This document shows positions 8,801 to 18,800 of a stretch of 19,700 nucleotides of DNA, in pieces. Source of the stretch: Spirogloea muscicola (Eukaryota; Streptophyta; Zygnematophyceae; Spirogloeales; Spirogloeaceae); NCBI GenBank assembly GCA_009602725.1, contig WELB01000014.1:826185-845884 (forward strand), read 5' to 3'. The notes beneath the pieces were generated by a model. That model searched no databases. It was not told the origin of the DNA and saw only the letters and a list, made by a program, of their open reading frames with translations. Each line of letters starts with the position of its first letter. Positions within the stretch are counted from its first letter, which is position 1. The position numbers and the translations under genes were made by a program.

Positions 8801-11800
8801 AAGGAGCGGCCGAGAAACAGCCCAAGGTCTGTCACCACGCTCGACCGGCCTTCTGTCACCGACGGCACAGTCGCTGCCACGAAGCCTGCGGAGGGTTGCA
8901 ACCGCTGCCTCTTGGCCTGCGCCAGCTGCTCCCTTGGTCTATGGATGTCTTCAATCGTGTTAGAAGGAGGAGCCAGGAGGCTGCGCTCCCTCCACGGAGA
9001 CGGGCTGAGCTTGTCCATCCCCTCCATGACCTCCCACTGTGTGACATGCTCCTTCGACTTGGCAGTGCCCCTCGACCCACCAACACTCATCTGTCGCGAT
9101 TGAGCTTTGGTGGTCAACTCTGCACGGCCACTTTGTCCGCTTGACTGCTCCTCTACTGTGCCGGTTTCACCATCTGCGGAGAAGAGCAGGCGGCGCATCT
9201 GCGCTATCCGCTGGGGGTCGAGGGCGAGCCGAGCCGGCAATGCATGCACCAACTCCGCACCACCCGTGTCGTCCATCGACAACTCTGCCACGCCAACCGG
9301 GATGAGGGCCTCCTCATCTCTGGGCGAGCCAGTAGGCTCGTTGCCGTCATCATCGCCGCCACCATCATCGTCGTCTGACGTGTTCAGGCCATATCGGCTG
9401 AAGTGGTCGACTTGGAAGACCCACTCGCCTTTCTCCGGCGAGTACGACAAAAATTTGGCCCCCTGCTCTCCTGTCTTCCGGATGAGCTTCTTCACGAACG
9501 ACTCCAGCTGGGGCCCTGACTTGACGTGCTCGCCAGTAGCCCTGTCCACGCAGTGGACCTGGAGTAGAGCCACCTCGGCCGCTTTGTTCAGCTCGTCTCC
9601 CACAGGTGGCTTGGCGGCCTCGTCCATGTACACCAGCACCTCGCACTTGTTGAACTGCACTATGGCTTCAAGATCTAAGCCCCTCACATCAGTCTCCCCG
9701 AGAAACTTGATGTGGCCGTATCCTCGCCGACCCACCACAAAGTTGGGCACGCGGCTGCAGTATCCTGGATCTGCCCTCTCCTTGGCAGCAAGCTCTGAGA
9801 GCCTTGGTTGCGTGAAGTACTCCTCGCTAATAAGGCTTGGCAGTGCCGTCCTCTGTCTGCCGTCCTCTGCCACCTGAGTACCCTTGCCACCGCTGAAGGC
9901 CTCATCGCCCCTACGACTTGTTCCTGGCTCCTCACTGTCGTCACCCTCCACAGACCTCAGATTGGCGCCCTCTTCCTTGTCCAGGTTGCCATTCATATGA
10001 TCTTGCTGGCGACCAGTGCCTTCACTCCCATGGTCATGACTGACAGCGTCTGTAGTCCGTGCCGGACGACCCTCCTGCTGCTTCTGCGGGCTCTTCTCTG
10101 CCTCCCCATTGGCAGCTGAGGGAGCTTGCGAATCTGTGGGCTGCCCCTTCTCGGCCTCTGCTCTCCTGCTACTCTCCCCTCTACTTGCTCTTCTCCTGGC
10201 ACGATCATCCCCTTCAGCATGATTGGCCGCTTCGGCCAAGGACCTCTCCTTTTCCTTAGCATTGCCTATTACAGTCCACCTTCAGAGGTAAGACTGAGGC
10301 TATCCCTACCCTCCTGCAGCAGAACTGCTGGGCAATAATTGCACGACAGATACTCAAAGCTGAAGCAATGTCATCCCCACAAAATACCTGCTGGCTCTAG
10401 TACTGCTGAAGCATTACTACACCTTCACATGCAAGTAAAGCAGCCTCATTGCACAAACTGGTCTCAGGCTACCCAGCCACTGAATTCTTGTCGTCAGTCA
10501 TGCTCTAAGCAACGCCATATCGTGCATCTAAAGATCCAGCAAAGCCTGCTCCATTGAAACATTCTTACACACGCTCTCTCAAGAGGAGCCAGTAGCCTAC
10601 TGGACAGACTTCTCCGTTCTCTCACCATTCGGCTGTGGCGACGCGCGCGGTGAAGCTTTGGGAGGTCCAGGCTGGCGAATGAAGAGTGCCCGAGGCTTCT
10701 CCCTGGGCACAAACGCCACATCGGCCTTGGGCGCACCTGCTGACATGTCTTCGCCTTCGCTGAAGAAGGAAACCTATGGCAGCACCAGAAGGCAAGAGGC
10801 TAAGCTTTCAACTACCACAGAACAGACGGTTCTCCAGTATGCATTCTGCAGTGAGTAAGTGATGGGAAACATTGAAATCGATAACCGCCGCGTTGCATGC
10901 TATTCTGGTCTCTACTTTGCATCGAGCATTCTGGGAGAACTGACAACCAACCTTTGGGAGGTTACTTTTGGACTGCTGCCGCCGTGCATGGACTCGGACG
11001 TTAGACCTGGTTGTGACATGCCTAGGCGTGAGCAGTGACGACGTCCTCATTGTCGCAACTTTGTCAGTGACCTGCAAAGGTCGAGCATGCACTGCACTTA
11101 GAAGCGACCCTCTGTATCAAATTATGATCTATACAATCTGCATGTTGTAACTTATTCCACATTCTGTTATCCACACAATCCGCATCTGTACTGAATGAAG
11201 TTATCCCACAATATAGCTGCCAGAGATAACAGCAAGATCCTGCAATATTTAAGGTCCAAAGCTGTTGCTAGGCAAAACCAGGATACATGAAGACTGCAGA
11301 CATCCATGAAGATGAATTCTGTTGTGGTGCAGTTGCTAAAGTAGGTCAATTGCAATGTCGTATAGCAATGGCTGCATGCACAAACTCATCCAGCTCTAGT
11401 ATGACATCAGGGTGCAACTTAACTGGTAGACTGGAGATGCCATACTGCGTGGGGCTTCGACTGGTCAGCGCAAGTTGCGGCATGGCTGGCAGGGTGCCAA
11501 ATGGCGTAGCCACAGGCGGAGGCGTGCCAGCAAATAGACCGGTTTGAACTGCAGGCCTGCATGGAGCATGGTGTCAAATTACTGCGCAACCACAAGTAGT
11601 TCCAAATATCAGAGCCCTACCTTATCAAAGAGAGTAGTCATTTTACAAATGCCAAGAAGACTCTAAGTTGACAGATGCTAGGATCGCAAAGAGAGCACCA
11701 GTCCTCCCATTCCTGCAGTCTCTGACATGATGGCACATCCAAAGATGCAGTGCTGGACGACGCAGTTGAAATCAAGCAGCTCACTGAGTTGAGAAGGATG

Positions 11801-14561
11801 GCATCCCAAAAGATGGAGTTGGTGACGTGCCAAAGATGTTAAAGTTGCTGCCTGCACAAGGTAATACTCAAGTCAGCTTATCATTGACGACATGTCTGCG
11901 ATGAAGGTCGCAATCAATTCAGCTCATGAGATGAACACCAGTCTCATCTGCTTAAACAAAATGGTCGTACTTGGCTGGCTCTGCCCAAAATTGGCAAAAC
12001 TGAAGGTGCTGCCAGTGGATGGTGCAGTAGCTCCAAAATTAGCAAATGTTGGAGTGGCCTGCAAGGTAAAAGCACACTAACTGTAAAAGGACAAACCTTG
12101 GGTGATGCAACACCCGCCTGCCCTGAGCATACACTTCCTAGTTACCAGAATTTCGGCCATATGTTTACTTTCAGACCTTAGTGTGCAGCCATATTTGGCA
12201 GGCTCAAGAATGTAGTATTGTGATCAACGAGGACGTCAAAGACCCAGGTTATCCAAGCCGTAGCAAGCTCACCGAGGACTGACCCAAACCGCCAGGCTTG
12301 GTCATGGCCCCAAAGGCACCAAAGGACGATGCCGCGCCTGTGTTGCCAAAGAGGGAAGAGCTGAACGGTGAAGAGCTTGAGGGAGCCCCGAATGCTGGCG
12401 CGCTTGCTCCAAAAGCAGAGGGCTGTGAGGCGCCTCCAAGCCCAAAACTGCCAAACGTGGGCGCCGGTGCAGAGGGCAAGCTCATGTTGCCGAAGATGGA
12501 ATTGGTCGTGGTGCCAAAGGGCGAAGACGATGGCGACGACGAGGGGAAGGCTGACGTCGACCCAAAGGCTGGAGTGGAGCTGCCAAAAGCCCCGCCACCA
12601 AATGTGGACGTTGTGCTGCTGCCAAAGATTGATGGCGTGGAAGTTGGGGCCCCAAATGCCGATGTGCTACCAAAGGGCGTGCTGGTGCTCCCGAAAGCGG
12701 GGGTCGTGGATGCTCCGAAAGCAGGTGTGCTTATGCTGCCAAAGGTGGGAGCCGAAGCACCAAACGGCGAGGGGGTCGTTGACCCAAATGCAGAGGTGCT
12801 GCTGAAAGGTGGCATGGTCGAAGGGGCGCCGAACGCTGGTGTGGTGGAGGATCCAAACAGCGACGACGAACTGGCGGTGGCGCCGAAGGGGTTGGGCGGC
12901 GCTGCCGTTGCCCCAAATTGAAGCGCAGTCCCGAACGGGCTCGCCTGCGGCTGGCCAAAGAGGCCGCCCCCTGCTGGCGCCTGGCCCATGGGGTTGGGGC
13001 CACCTGCAGCATTCACCAGCCGCTGTCGGTCATGGCCATGGTACATGAATGAGGTGCAAAGTCATGCCCCAGACATGAGCCAACTGAGGCAAGACAGCGC
13101 TTGCCTGTCACTTTGTCTATTTGCATCAAATCCAGAAGCATTAGACTCCAGAATCAGGGAGGAGTGTGCACGTTGTGTGTGCAACACTAGGGCCCTGTGC
13201 GCCCTCACATCGTGCTTGCAACGGGCAGCACAAAAACAGGATGCAATCAACCAATTGTGGAAGAGAAGACAGATAACCAACAAATGGCTGGTCCAGGATG
13301 CTCGCTTACCCTTGTCACTGGCCTGATAGTCCTCCCAGCGCAGCTCCTCGGGGCTCTTGAGCTTGTAAGCGGGCATGGCGGAGATGGAGATGAACTTGCC
13401 GGCCTGCGCGCCGGTGCCAGAGTCTGCATCGTTGGTTGTTGCGTACAGCTGCGCACGGCTGCCCGGCCGCCCCGTCCCACCGAATGGGACCGCTCCAAAC
13501 GAAGTTGTCCCAAAAGCCGATGTGGCTGCGCTCCCTGTATTGACCCAGTAGAGGTGAAGCCATTGAGACTGTCGTGTCAAGCACATCACAGATCTGAGAA
13601 CACGATAACCTTAACAATACCAATTGAACAGAAGACATAAAGTCCAACTAGTCCTAGGTTGGTCGCCTGCAAAGGATGGTGGTCGCCAGACCCTACCGAA
13701 TGCCGGCGTGCTCTGCTGGCCAAAGGGCGAAGTCGTAGAGGCACCCCCGCCGAAGACGGACGTGGTGCCAAAGATAGGCGCCGCAACCGAGGAGGAGGTA
13801 GCTCCGAACGCACCGAAAGCGGGCACAGCGGAGCTTGCCGGCGTTCCAAACGCCGATGGTGCCCCGCCCGGGGATCCTCCAAAAGACTGCTGAGGCGATC
13901 CGAAGCTGGTCGTCCCTGTGCCGAAGGCCGGGGTCTGCACCGTCGCTCCAAAGGCGGGCGCAGCACCGAAGGGGTTGGCCGCTGGCGGCGCAGCGCCAAA
14001 TCCCGGCGTCTGAGAAGCAAATGCGGGCGTTCCGGACGCGCCGAATGCAGGTACGCCAGTGCCGCCGAAGAGGGAGGTGCCGGCGCCTGGCTGCTGCGCG
14101 ACCTGCCCGAACGGCGTGACGCTGGCCCCGCCGCCGAACGGGTTGGCGGTCTGCTGGCTGGCGGCGAACGGGTTGGCCGACGTCGACGTCCCGAACGCGC
14201 TCGACGACGCCCCAAAGGCTGCACGAGAGCACATGTCATTCTGCTCAGGCATGGGCCTTGACCTAAGTTTCAGTAAAGAGGAGCGAGCTGTCAGAGCGCA
14301 GGTGCGCCAAGGGACAGCATTATGCACGCGGTATGAAAGCAGCTACAGCGACGGAGAGGGTGGCTTGCAGAAGAAGCGAGCCGGCGAGCCATGGCGGCGG
14401 TGACGAGAAATCGCCGAGCAGGGCGGAGCAGGGAGGCGGCAGGGCGAAGGGGTCAGGACGAGGATCGCCAAGCAGGGCGGGGGAACGAGGCGCCGGGACG
14501 AGAGAGGAGAGGCCTGGCGGCAGCGACGGAGAGGCTCACGGCTGGCTGCCGCGCCGAACAT
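5857..14561 (-). CDS. NUP98: Nuclear pore protein NUP98-NUP96 precursor
   Basis: Fifteen predicted exons in transcript order: 14561-14540, 14218-13697, 13534-13310, 13003-12273, 12058-11971, 11851-11785, 11556-11424, 11071-10952, 10773-10626, 10265-7588, 7412-7131, 6894-6771, 6622-6477, 6297-6200, 6073-5857. Phases are consistent throughout, giving 1866 residues. Exon 1 encodes only MFGAAAS plus one base, then joins [10 protein letters not shown]. Order: FG repeats (8-181), GLEBS motif (about 200-257), FG repeats (257-590), the SSLLTPRH motif (about 606-613), a charged linker (about 690-830), the autoproteolytic domain (835-975, cleavage after F974), and the Nup96 scaffold to 1866. The precursor cuts itself into Nup98, a permeability-barrier FG protein, and Nup96, part of the Nup107-160 (Y) complex scaffold. 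Fourteen GT-AG introns are proposed except that the one after exon 12 is GC-AG. Identity is firm; individual small exons (5, 6, 12-14) are less so. Confidence 0.92.
6623..6770 (-). other. NUP98: GC-AG intron in the NUP96 part
   Basis: The exon before it ends CTCAG and the intron begins GCAAGC, a good non-canonical GC donor. It ends TTGCAG. Joining at these sites gives [20 protein letters not shown], which matches the layout of plant Nup96 C-termini. Canonical GT donors nearby either break the phase or lead into a stop. The intron is 148 bases long. Confidence 0.65.
9397..9405 (-). other. NUP98: NUP98 autoproteolysis site (His-Phe/Ser)
   Basis: The - strand encodes His (9405-9403), Phe (9402-9400) and Ser (9399-9397) within [15 protein letters not shown]. 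This is the invariant HF/S motif of peptidase family S59, in which the Ser attacks the preceding peptide bond. By my model these are residues 973-975. Both halves of the motif are intact, so the precursor should yield a Nup98 of about 974 residues and a Nup96 of about 892. Confidence 0.93.
9398..9833 (-). other. NUP98: Autoproteolytic domain (peptidase S59) of NUP98
   Basis: The domain runs from about residue 830 ([13 protein letters not shown]) through [25 protein letters not shown], and [19 protein letters not shown], to the HFSRYG cleavage motif, all inside the large exon 10. The G-R-x-G-Y-G-x-I-x-F-x-G-x-T-D-V block is highly characteristic of the family. After cleavage the domain stays on the C-terminus of Nup98 and docks it to Nup96 or other scaffold partners. 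Confidence 0.9.
12273..13003 (-). other. NUP98: NUP98 FG-repeat exon 4
   Basis: This exon of 731 bases encodes about 244 residues dominated by FG dipeptides in contexts such as TPAFG, SPFG, SLFG and SAFG separated by Ser/Thr/Ala/Pro spacers; one GGGLFG occurs near its start. FG repeats bind transport receptors and form the permeability barrier. The skewed composition keeps the complementary strand open for 207 codons, which is a shadow of the repeat and not a gene. Confidence 0.88.
13310..13534 (-). other. NUP98: NUP98 exon 3 with GLEBS (Rae1/Gle2-binding) motif
   Basis: The exon ends with [20 protein letters not shown] followed by QASDKG, directly comparable to the GLEBS element of metazoan Nup98 (A-M-x-x-Y-x-x-K-S-x-E-E-L-R-x-E-D-Y-Q). 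This element binds the mRNA-export factor Rae1/Gle2. The preceding segment ([20 protein letters not shown]) resembles plant Nup98. The motif sits between two FG-rich exons, as in other Nup98 proteins. Confidence 0.88.
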
Positions 14562-14912
14562 GGCGCCGCCGGCCTGGCCCGGCCCGGCCGCGGCGGACTC
14601 AGCCCGGCCCGCGGCGGGCCATGACGACGGCGGCCGCGCGAAGACGAGGCAATGACGTCGCCGCGCGCCTTAGCGTCCGCAGGCGGCGGCGGCGGCGGCA
14701 GCGGCGAGGGCAAGCCCGGGCGTGCTGCGAGGCGGGAGGCTGAGGGCAGTGTGTAGGAAGCCCTAACTTGTGCTCTGCTTACCTACAGACAAACTAGCGG
14801 GAGGCGCCTGGCTGAGCCAGCGGCAAGTTAGCGGGCGCCTATAGGGAGCAGCGCCGTTATGTGCCTCCCGTTTACATCTATATCTTGTGTGTGGCCGGCG
14901 AAGGCGTTGCTT
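14562..14912. promoter_or_regulatory. NUP98 upstream region
   Basis: This 351-base stretch between the NUP98 start codon (- strand) and the tRNA gene (+ strand) should hold the NUP98 promoter and 5' leader. The first 200 bases next to NUP98 are extremely GC-rich, including a GGC run at about 14682-14705, like CpG-rich housekeeping promoters. No TATA box or other named element is evident, and the frames open in it are products of base composition. Confidence 0.45.
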
Positions 14913-14985
14913 GCTGACTTAGCTCAGTCGGTAGAGCGCGTGGCTTTTAACCACGTGGTCACGGGTTCAAGTCCCGTAGTCAGCG
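14913..14985 (+). tRNA. tRNA-Lys (anticodon UUU)
   Basis: A complete 73-base cloverleaf. The acceptor stem GCTGACT pairs with AGTCAGC. The D arm is GCTC-AGTCGGTA-GAGC. The anticodon stem CGTGG/CCACG encloses the loop CTTTTAA, so the anticodon is TTT (Lys). The variable loop is TGGTC, the T arm is ACGGG-TTCAAGT-CCCGT, and G is the discriminator base. CCA is not encoded, as expected for a nuclear gene, and there is no intron. The A box (TAGCTCAGTCGG) and B box (GGTTCAAGTCC) form the internal RNA polymerase III promoter. The nearest T4 run downstream is over 100 bases away, so termination may use a weaker site. Confidence 0.97.
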
Positions 14986-15295
14986 CAGGGCTGGGCGTCT
15001 GCAGTTGTCGCCGGGGCTGCCGACGGCGCAGCGCCCATTGCGCCAACGTTGCTGCGCCGGCTCTCGAGTCGTCACCACCGCAGCTGCTCCGGCTTTTCTA
15101 TGTACCGTCATTTTCTTGTCCACGATAATTTTAACCGTGTTGCCATCACAAGCACCTCGACCATCAGTGCTGAGTTTACTGTGTTGCCATCCTCGCTCCT
15201 TGCCGATGGGTTTTCCATCTATGTGGAAGCTGTCATATATACAAATTTATCACTTGCGCATCCCGGGTCTTTCGGAACTTGTTCAGTCCTCCCTT

Positions 15296-15577
15296 TGAGC
15301 TGGCCTTCACAGCCACCGCCTTACTACGGAAGAGCTGTTCCTACTCTGCAGATCCTTGTCTTATCTTTCGGGCCGGCCCTTCCGACCCTTCTAATCACAG
15401 TCTCCGTGCGTTGTCACGGCTCTGCAACAGTCAAGATGTTTACCAGACCATTTCATACAGCCGCCTGACGAAAAATCTCCCTCTCCGATCTGCTCTCATG
15501 AACTCTCATGAACTTACAAGTGGAAGGACTCTTCCAGGAGAGGGCAATGGCTGTGATTGGCCAGCCCAGGAAAAAGG
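15296..15577. repeat. Inverted-repeat element, copy 2 (arms far apart)
   Basis: The right arm (15529-15577) is about 90% identical to the right arm at 3422-3467. The left arm (15296-15333) is its degenerate inverted counterpart, sharing CTCTTCC, GGCTGTGA and GGCCAG blocks after reverse complementing. The arms are separated by about 195 bases here against about 39 in copy 1. The pattern suits a family of short inverted-repeat transposon remnants with variable interiors. Confidence 0.5.
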
Positions 15578-15699
15578 ATAACCAAAGTATGGAGAGGCCA
15601 CCAAGGATCAAAGCACACACCAAAAAGGTACCTCATGTCATCTGGCCGCTCTGCAGCCCGATCGATTGCAGTGAAAGTGGTCTAGCATTTGTACTGTTG

Positions 15700-15704
15700 T
15701 TACA
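15700..15704 (-). terminator. Candidate polyadenylation signal (TGTAA) for the protease gene
   Basis: The - strand reads TGTAA here, 186 bases beyond the stop codon at 15890-15892. A second TGTAA lies further on at about 15513-15517. TGTAA is the typical green-algal signal, but the pentamer alone is weak evidence. Confidence 0.35.
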
Positions 15705-15889
15705 GGTGAGCGTGGCTGCTCTTTGAAAAACATTGTAGTATAGTCCAGCATTGCCGTCATTGTCAAAGGCCTTGTCCCTCTCCCTGTGTAGATCAGCCTG
15801 AGTTGGGCTGGAGGTGTACGGCACTCTGCCAGCCGTTCAACAGTCGTCACACATATCGCCCAATGGACGGGCTGCCAATGCCCGTCATC

Positions 15890-18800
15890 TCAGCACTTGT
15901 TATGGCGGCAATGGCTGAAGCACAAACCGAAGGCCAGGCTGCCATATCCAAGCTCCCAGCAACACTGCTGGCATTCGACGAGGTAGTCCTGGCACGAGTA
16001 AGTGATGGGTGGGTAGGGCGGGTAGCCACATGTCGGCGCATACTGGGCAAACGCCCAGCAGTAGTTCGGTACGACATATGCAATATCGTTCATGGCGCCG
16101 AAGCACCGGCCCTCGCAGGCGATGGCGCATGCATTGCAGTTGCCGAAACGGTCTGCCGGAATAATGGGCGTCGCATAATTGCAGATGGCATCACATAGTG
16201 AGCTGTAGGACTTGCCGTTGTAGCCACACACCCTGGTACCAGCAGCGCAACCGCAGTAACGGCTGACGCCTGGCCACTTGCAGGGGATCTGCACCACGGA
16301 GAGTCGAACATTCATCAGCACCGTCATGTGCAAAGGATGAATGATTCTTTACCATGGTGCAGTCAACACCTCAGCATGTCTGTGTCAGACACTCCTGCGA
16401 TTGCTCATATGATGACATACTTAGTTCGTTCCAAATACTTGACAATTTGACATAACGGTAGTGAAGCTGCTACCAGGTTGACACGCTTCCAACAAAACCT
16501 GGTGAAGACAGATGCTGACCTGCAAGGTGGTGTTGGCAGCAAGGGCCTCGCAGTTGTGCAGGCGGTTGTACCAGCAGATGTTGGAGGGCGATGCCTCAGC
16601 GCCGCACTCATCATGCACCGTCGCAGCGATACGGGTGAGAGTATCGCCCTCAGCGACCAGGTATGGCCGCAGATTGATGTAGTCGGACGAAAGCGGGGGG
16701 CTGATGCACAATGCCTGCCCAACCTGCAGGCCCGGCCAGTCGCACTGCAGGCCAGGGTTGAGGTGCCGCAGCTGCACATGGGTCAGGCCGGCAGCCGAAG
16801 CAATCACCGCACACGTGTCGCCTGCCTTCACCCGGTAGATGCTGGAGCAGTTGAGGGCAGACACGCCACTGGCGAATGGGCTGATGCACACAGAGATGCG
16901 CGGCGGAAGTGGGGCGCTGCTAAGGCTGCAGTCGAGCCCTGGATTGAGCTCCGCAAGGTCGGCAATGGTGATGCTGAGTTTGCGTGCGATGCAGTCGCAG
17001 GTCCGGCAGCCGTCCTCCGTCTCCACCACCGCACCGCAGCGGCCCACATGATCGCTCACCGTTGTTAGCCTTGCAGCCAAACGCTGGACGCAGATTTGCT
17101 GGCCAGCATGGAGTTTGGAGCAGTCCACTAGTGGGTTTGCCTTCCGGAACTCAGCGGCGGCAATGGCATGAGCTGTCTGGATGCTTGCACATGAGTCGCC
17201 GTCCTTCACATGGTACAGTGACGAGCATAGGATGCTCTGATTCTCCCCGTCAGCCACTATCAGGGTGTGTCCTGCATGCAGAGCAATAGCCCAGGAGCAA
17301 GTGCTGCATTCAAATCGATGAAGAGTGTGACAAATGCAGGACATGGATTCTTGTCTTAGTAAGCAGGACAACATGGTGCAATGTTGCGAAGTCGTTGAGG
17401 AGAGCTACCTGCCAATGGAGCGGTGCAGTCCAGCCCAGGGTTGAACGCAAGGAGCTTGGACAAGGTAAGCCCGTACGCCTGCGCGACATGGCCGCAGGAG
17501 TGGCTGCTGCCGGGCAGAACAATGGCGGGCGATCCACCACCTCCACCGCGGTGGACGCAGGTGGGGTGGCCGTCGGCCCTCACGCCGATGACAGCTGCGG
17601 CAGTGCACTTGCAGGTGTAGCTGCCGTCGAGGCCGTCAGCGCAGACGCCCGGCCCACACGGGCTCGGATTCTGGCTGCAGGGCGAGGCAGGCACGCACTT
17701 CGGCGCGGCCGGCACTGCAGTGTTCAGCACATAATCTTCGGGGCATTGGCAGCTGTAGCCGCCACTGGGGCCGCCGAGGGTCCGGCAGGCGCCACTGCCA
17801 CATGGGTTTGGCAGGGCGCTGCAGGCGTTGACGTCGTCATTGATAGGCACCAGGGGGCTGTGCCCCAGCAGGCCGCAGGCGCCCTTGCCGCCAGTGGCCG
17901 CCATGGCAATCTTTGCATAGCCGCCGACGCCCCACAGCAGCCCCCACGTGTTGCGGACGATCCAGTAGTCCTGGCTGGAGACGGGGTTGACGCCGTACCC
18001 AACAACCAGGACCGCATGGTTGATGCTTGTGCCGCAGGCACCGGCGTAGATGTCGCTGCTAGCCCACGACTGGAAGTCGTAAGCACTTGCATCCAGGAAG
18101 GCGACTGCAGGCTGCAGAGTGGGAGAAGGAGGCGCCGAGAATCAGTACAACATCTGTGAGACTGCGCTAGAAACTGAATCAATCTACACGTCACTCGTGC
18201 ATTTACACTTTGAGCTGATATTAACACTAGTAGAAACAAACTTGTCGAACGCACTTCGAAGCTCTTGGAAAGCAAGGAAGCACAGGAGCTGCAAGTGGAC
18301 CAGCCCACAGAAAGAACAAGTGGGCTTTCAATAACATTGCCTTTCAATTACAAGCAATGTGTACCGCTAGGCTTCAGCGGGGTTGGTGGCAATCGTACTG
18401 GAATGTCCCACCATGATTTTGTCTCAACAATGGGTGAAGGATTACCCATCTTCAGTCGGTTTTATGGCTGGCATACAGACTATGTGCACAGCGTGTTCAA
18501 GAAAGGCAAGGGTGATTCAGAGCAGTGGATGCATCAACTTCTGCCAGGTATGTGCAGCAGCAGACCTGGCTCGCAATCGCCTGCTTGAGGGCGTGCACGT
18601 CCAGTGCGGGCACGAGCTCCCAGCCAGAGATATGGGCTGTATAATTGGCGGCGCCCGCCACCTTGGCGCGGACGCAAGTCCAGCTACGAGCCGAGTAGGG
18701 GTAGTCGGCCGCGGAGTGGAGGCCGCCGCTGGTGGCGACATAGTCCAGCGCACCTTGTGGCCACCCTCCGCCGTTGCAGCAGGCATTGACGCTGCCGCTG

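Larger units (their letters stand above)
14986..15889. other. Intergenic region between tRNA-Lys and the protease gene
   Basis: About 900 bases without a supported gene. Its right part should be the 3' UTR of the - strand protease gene. The frames open here (up to 139 codons, + strand) show no domain or coding bias. It contains repeat arms at 15296-15333 and 15529-15577 related to the hairpin element at 3.4 kb. Confidence 0.5.

Noticed and set aside
8319-9103. Overlapping + strand frames of 214 and 222 codons
   Set aside because: They lie opposite the large, well-supported exon 10 of NUP98-NUP96 and show no recognisable domain.
12298-12921. 207-codon + strand frame rich in Pro-Lys-Ala-Gly-Val
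   Set aside because: It is the complement of the NUP98 FG-repeat exon; the repetitive composition keeps the opposite strand open.
13624-14403. + strand frames opposite NUP98 exon 2
   Set aside because: Same cause: low-complexity FG coding sequence on the - strand produces open complements with no domain of their own.
14343-14743. Arg/Gly-rich frames near the NUP98 start
   Set aside because: They reflect extreme GC content; the only supported coding here is the 22-base first exon of NUP98.
18265-18588. 107-codon + strand frame in the protease gene's second intron
   Set aside because: No domain or coding bias, and it overlaps the donor site of a supported exon on the other strand. The CCAGCCC in it is too short to count as another copy of the dispersed repeat.
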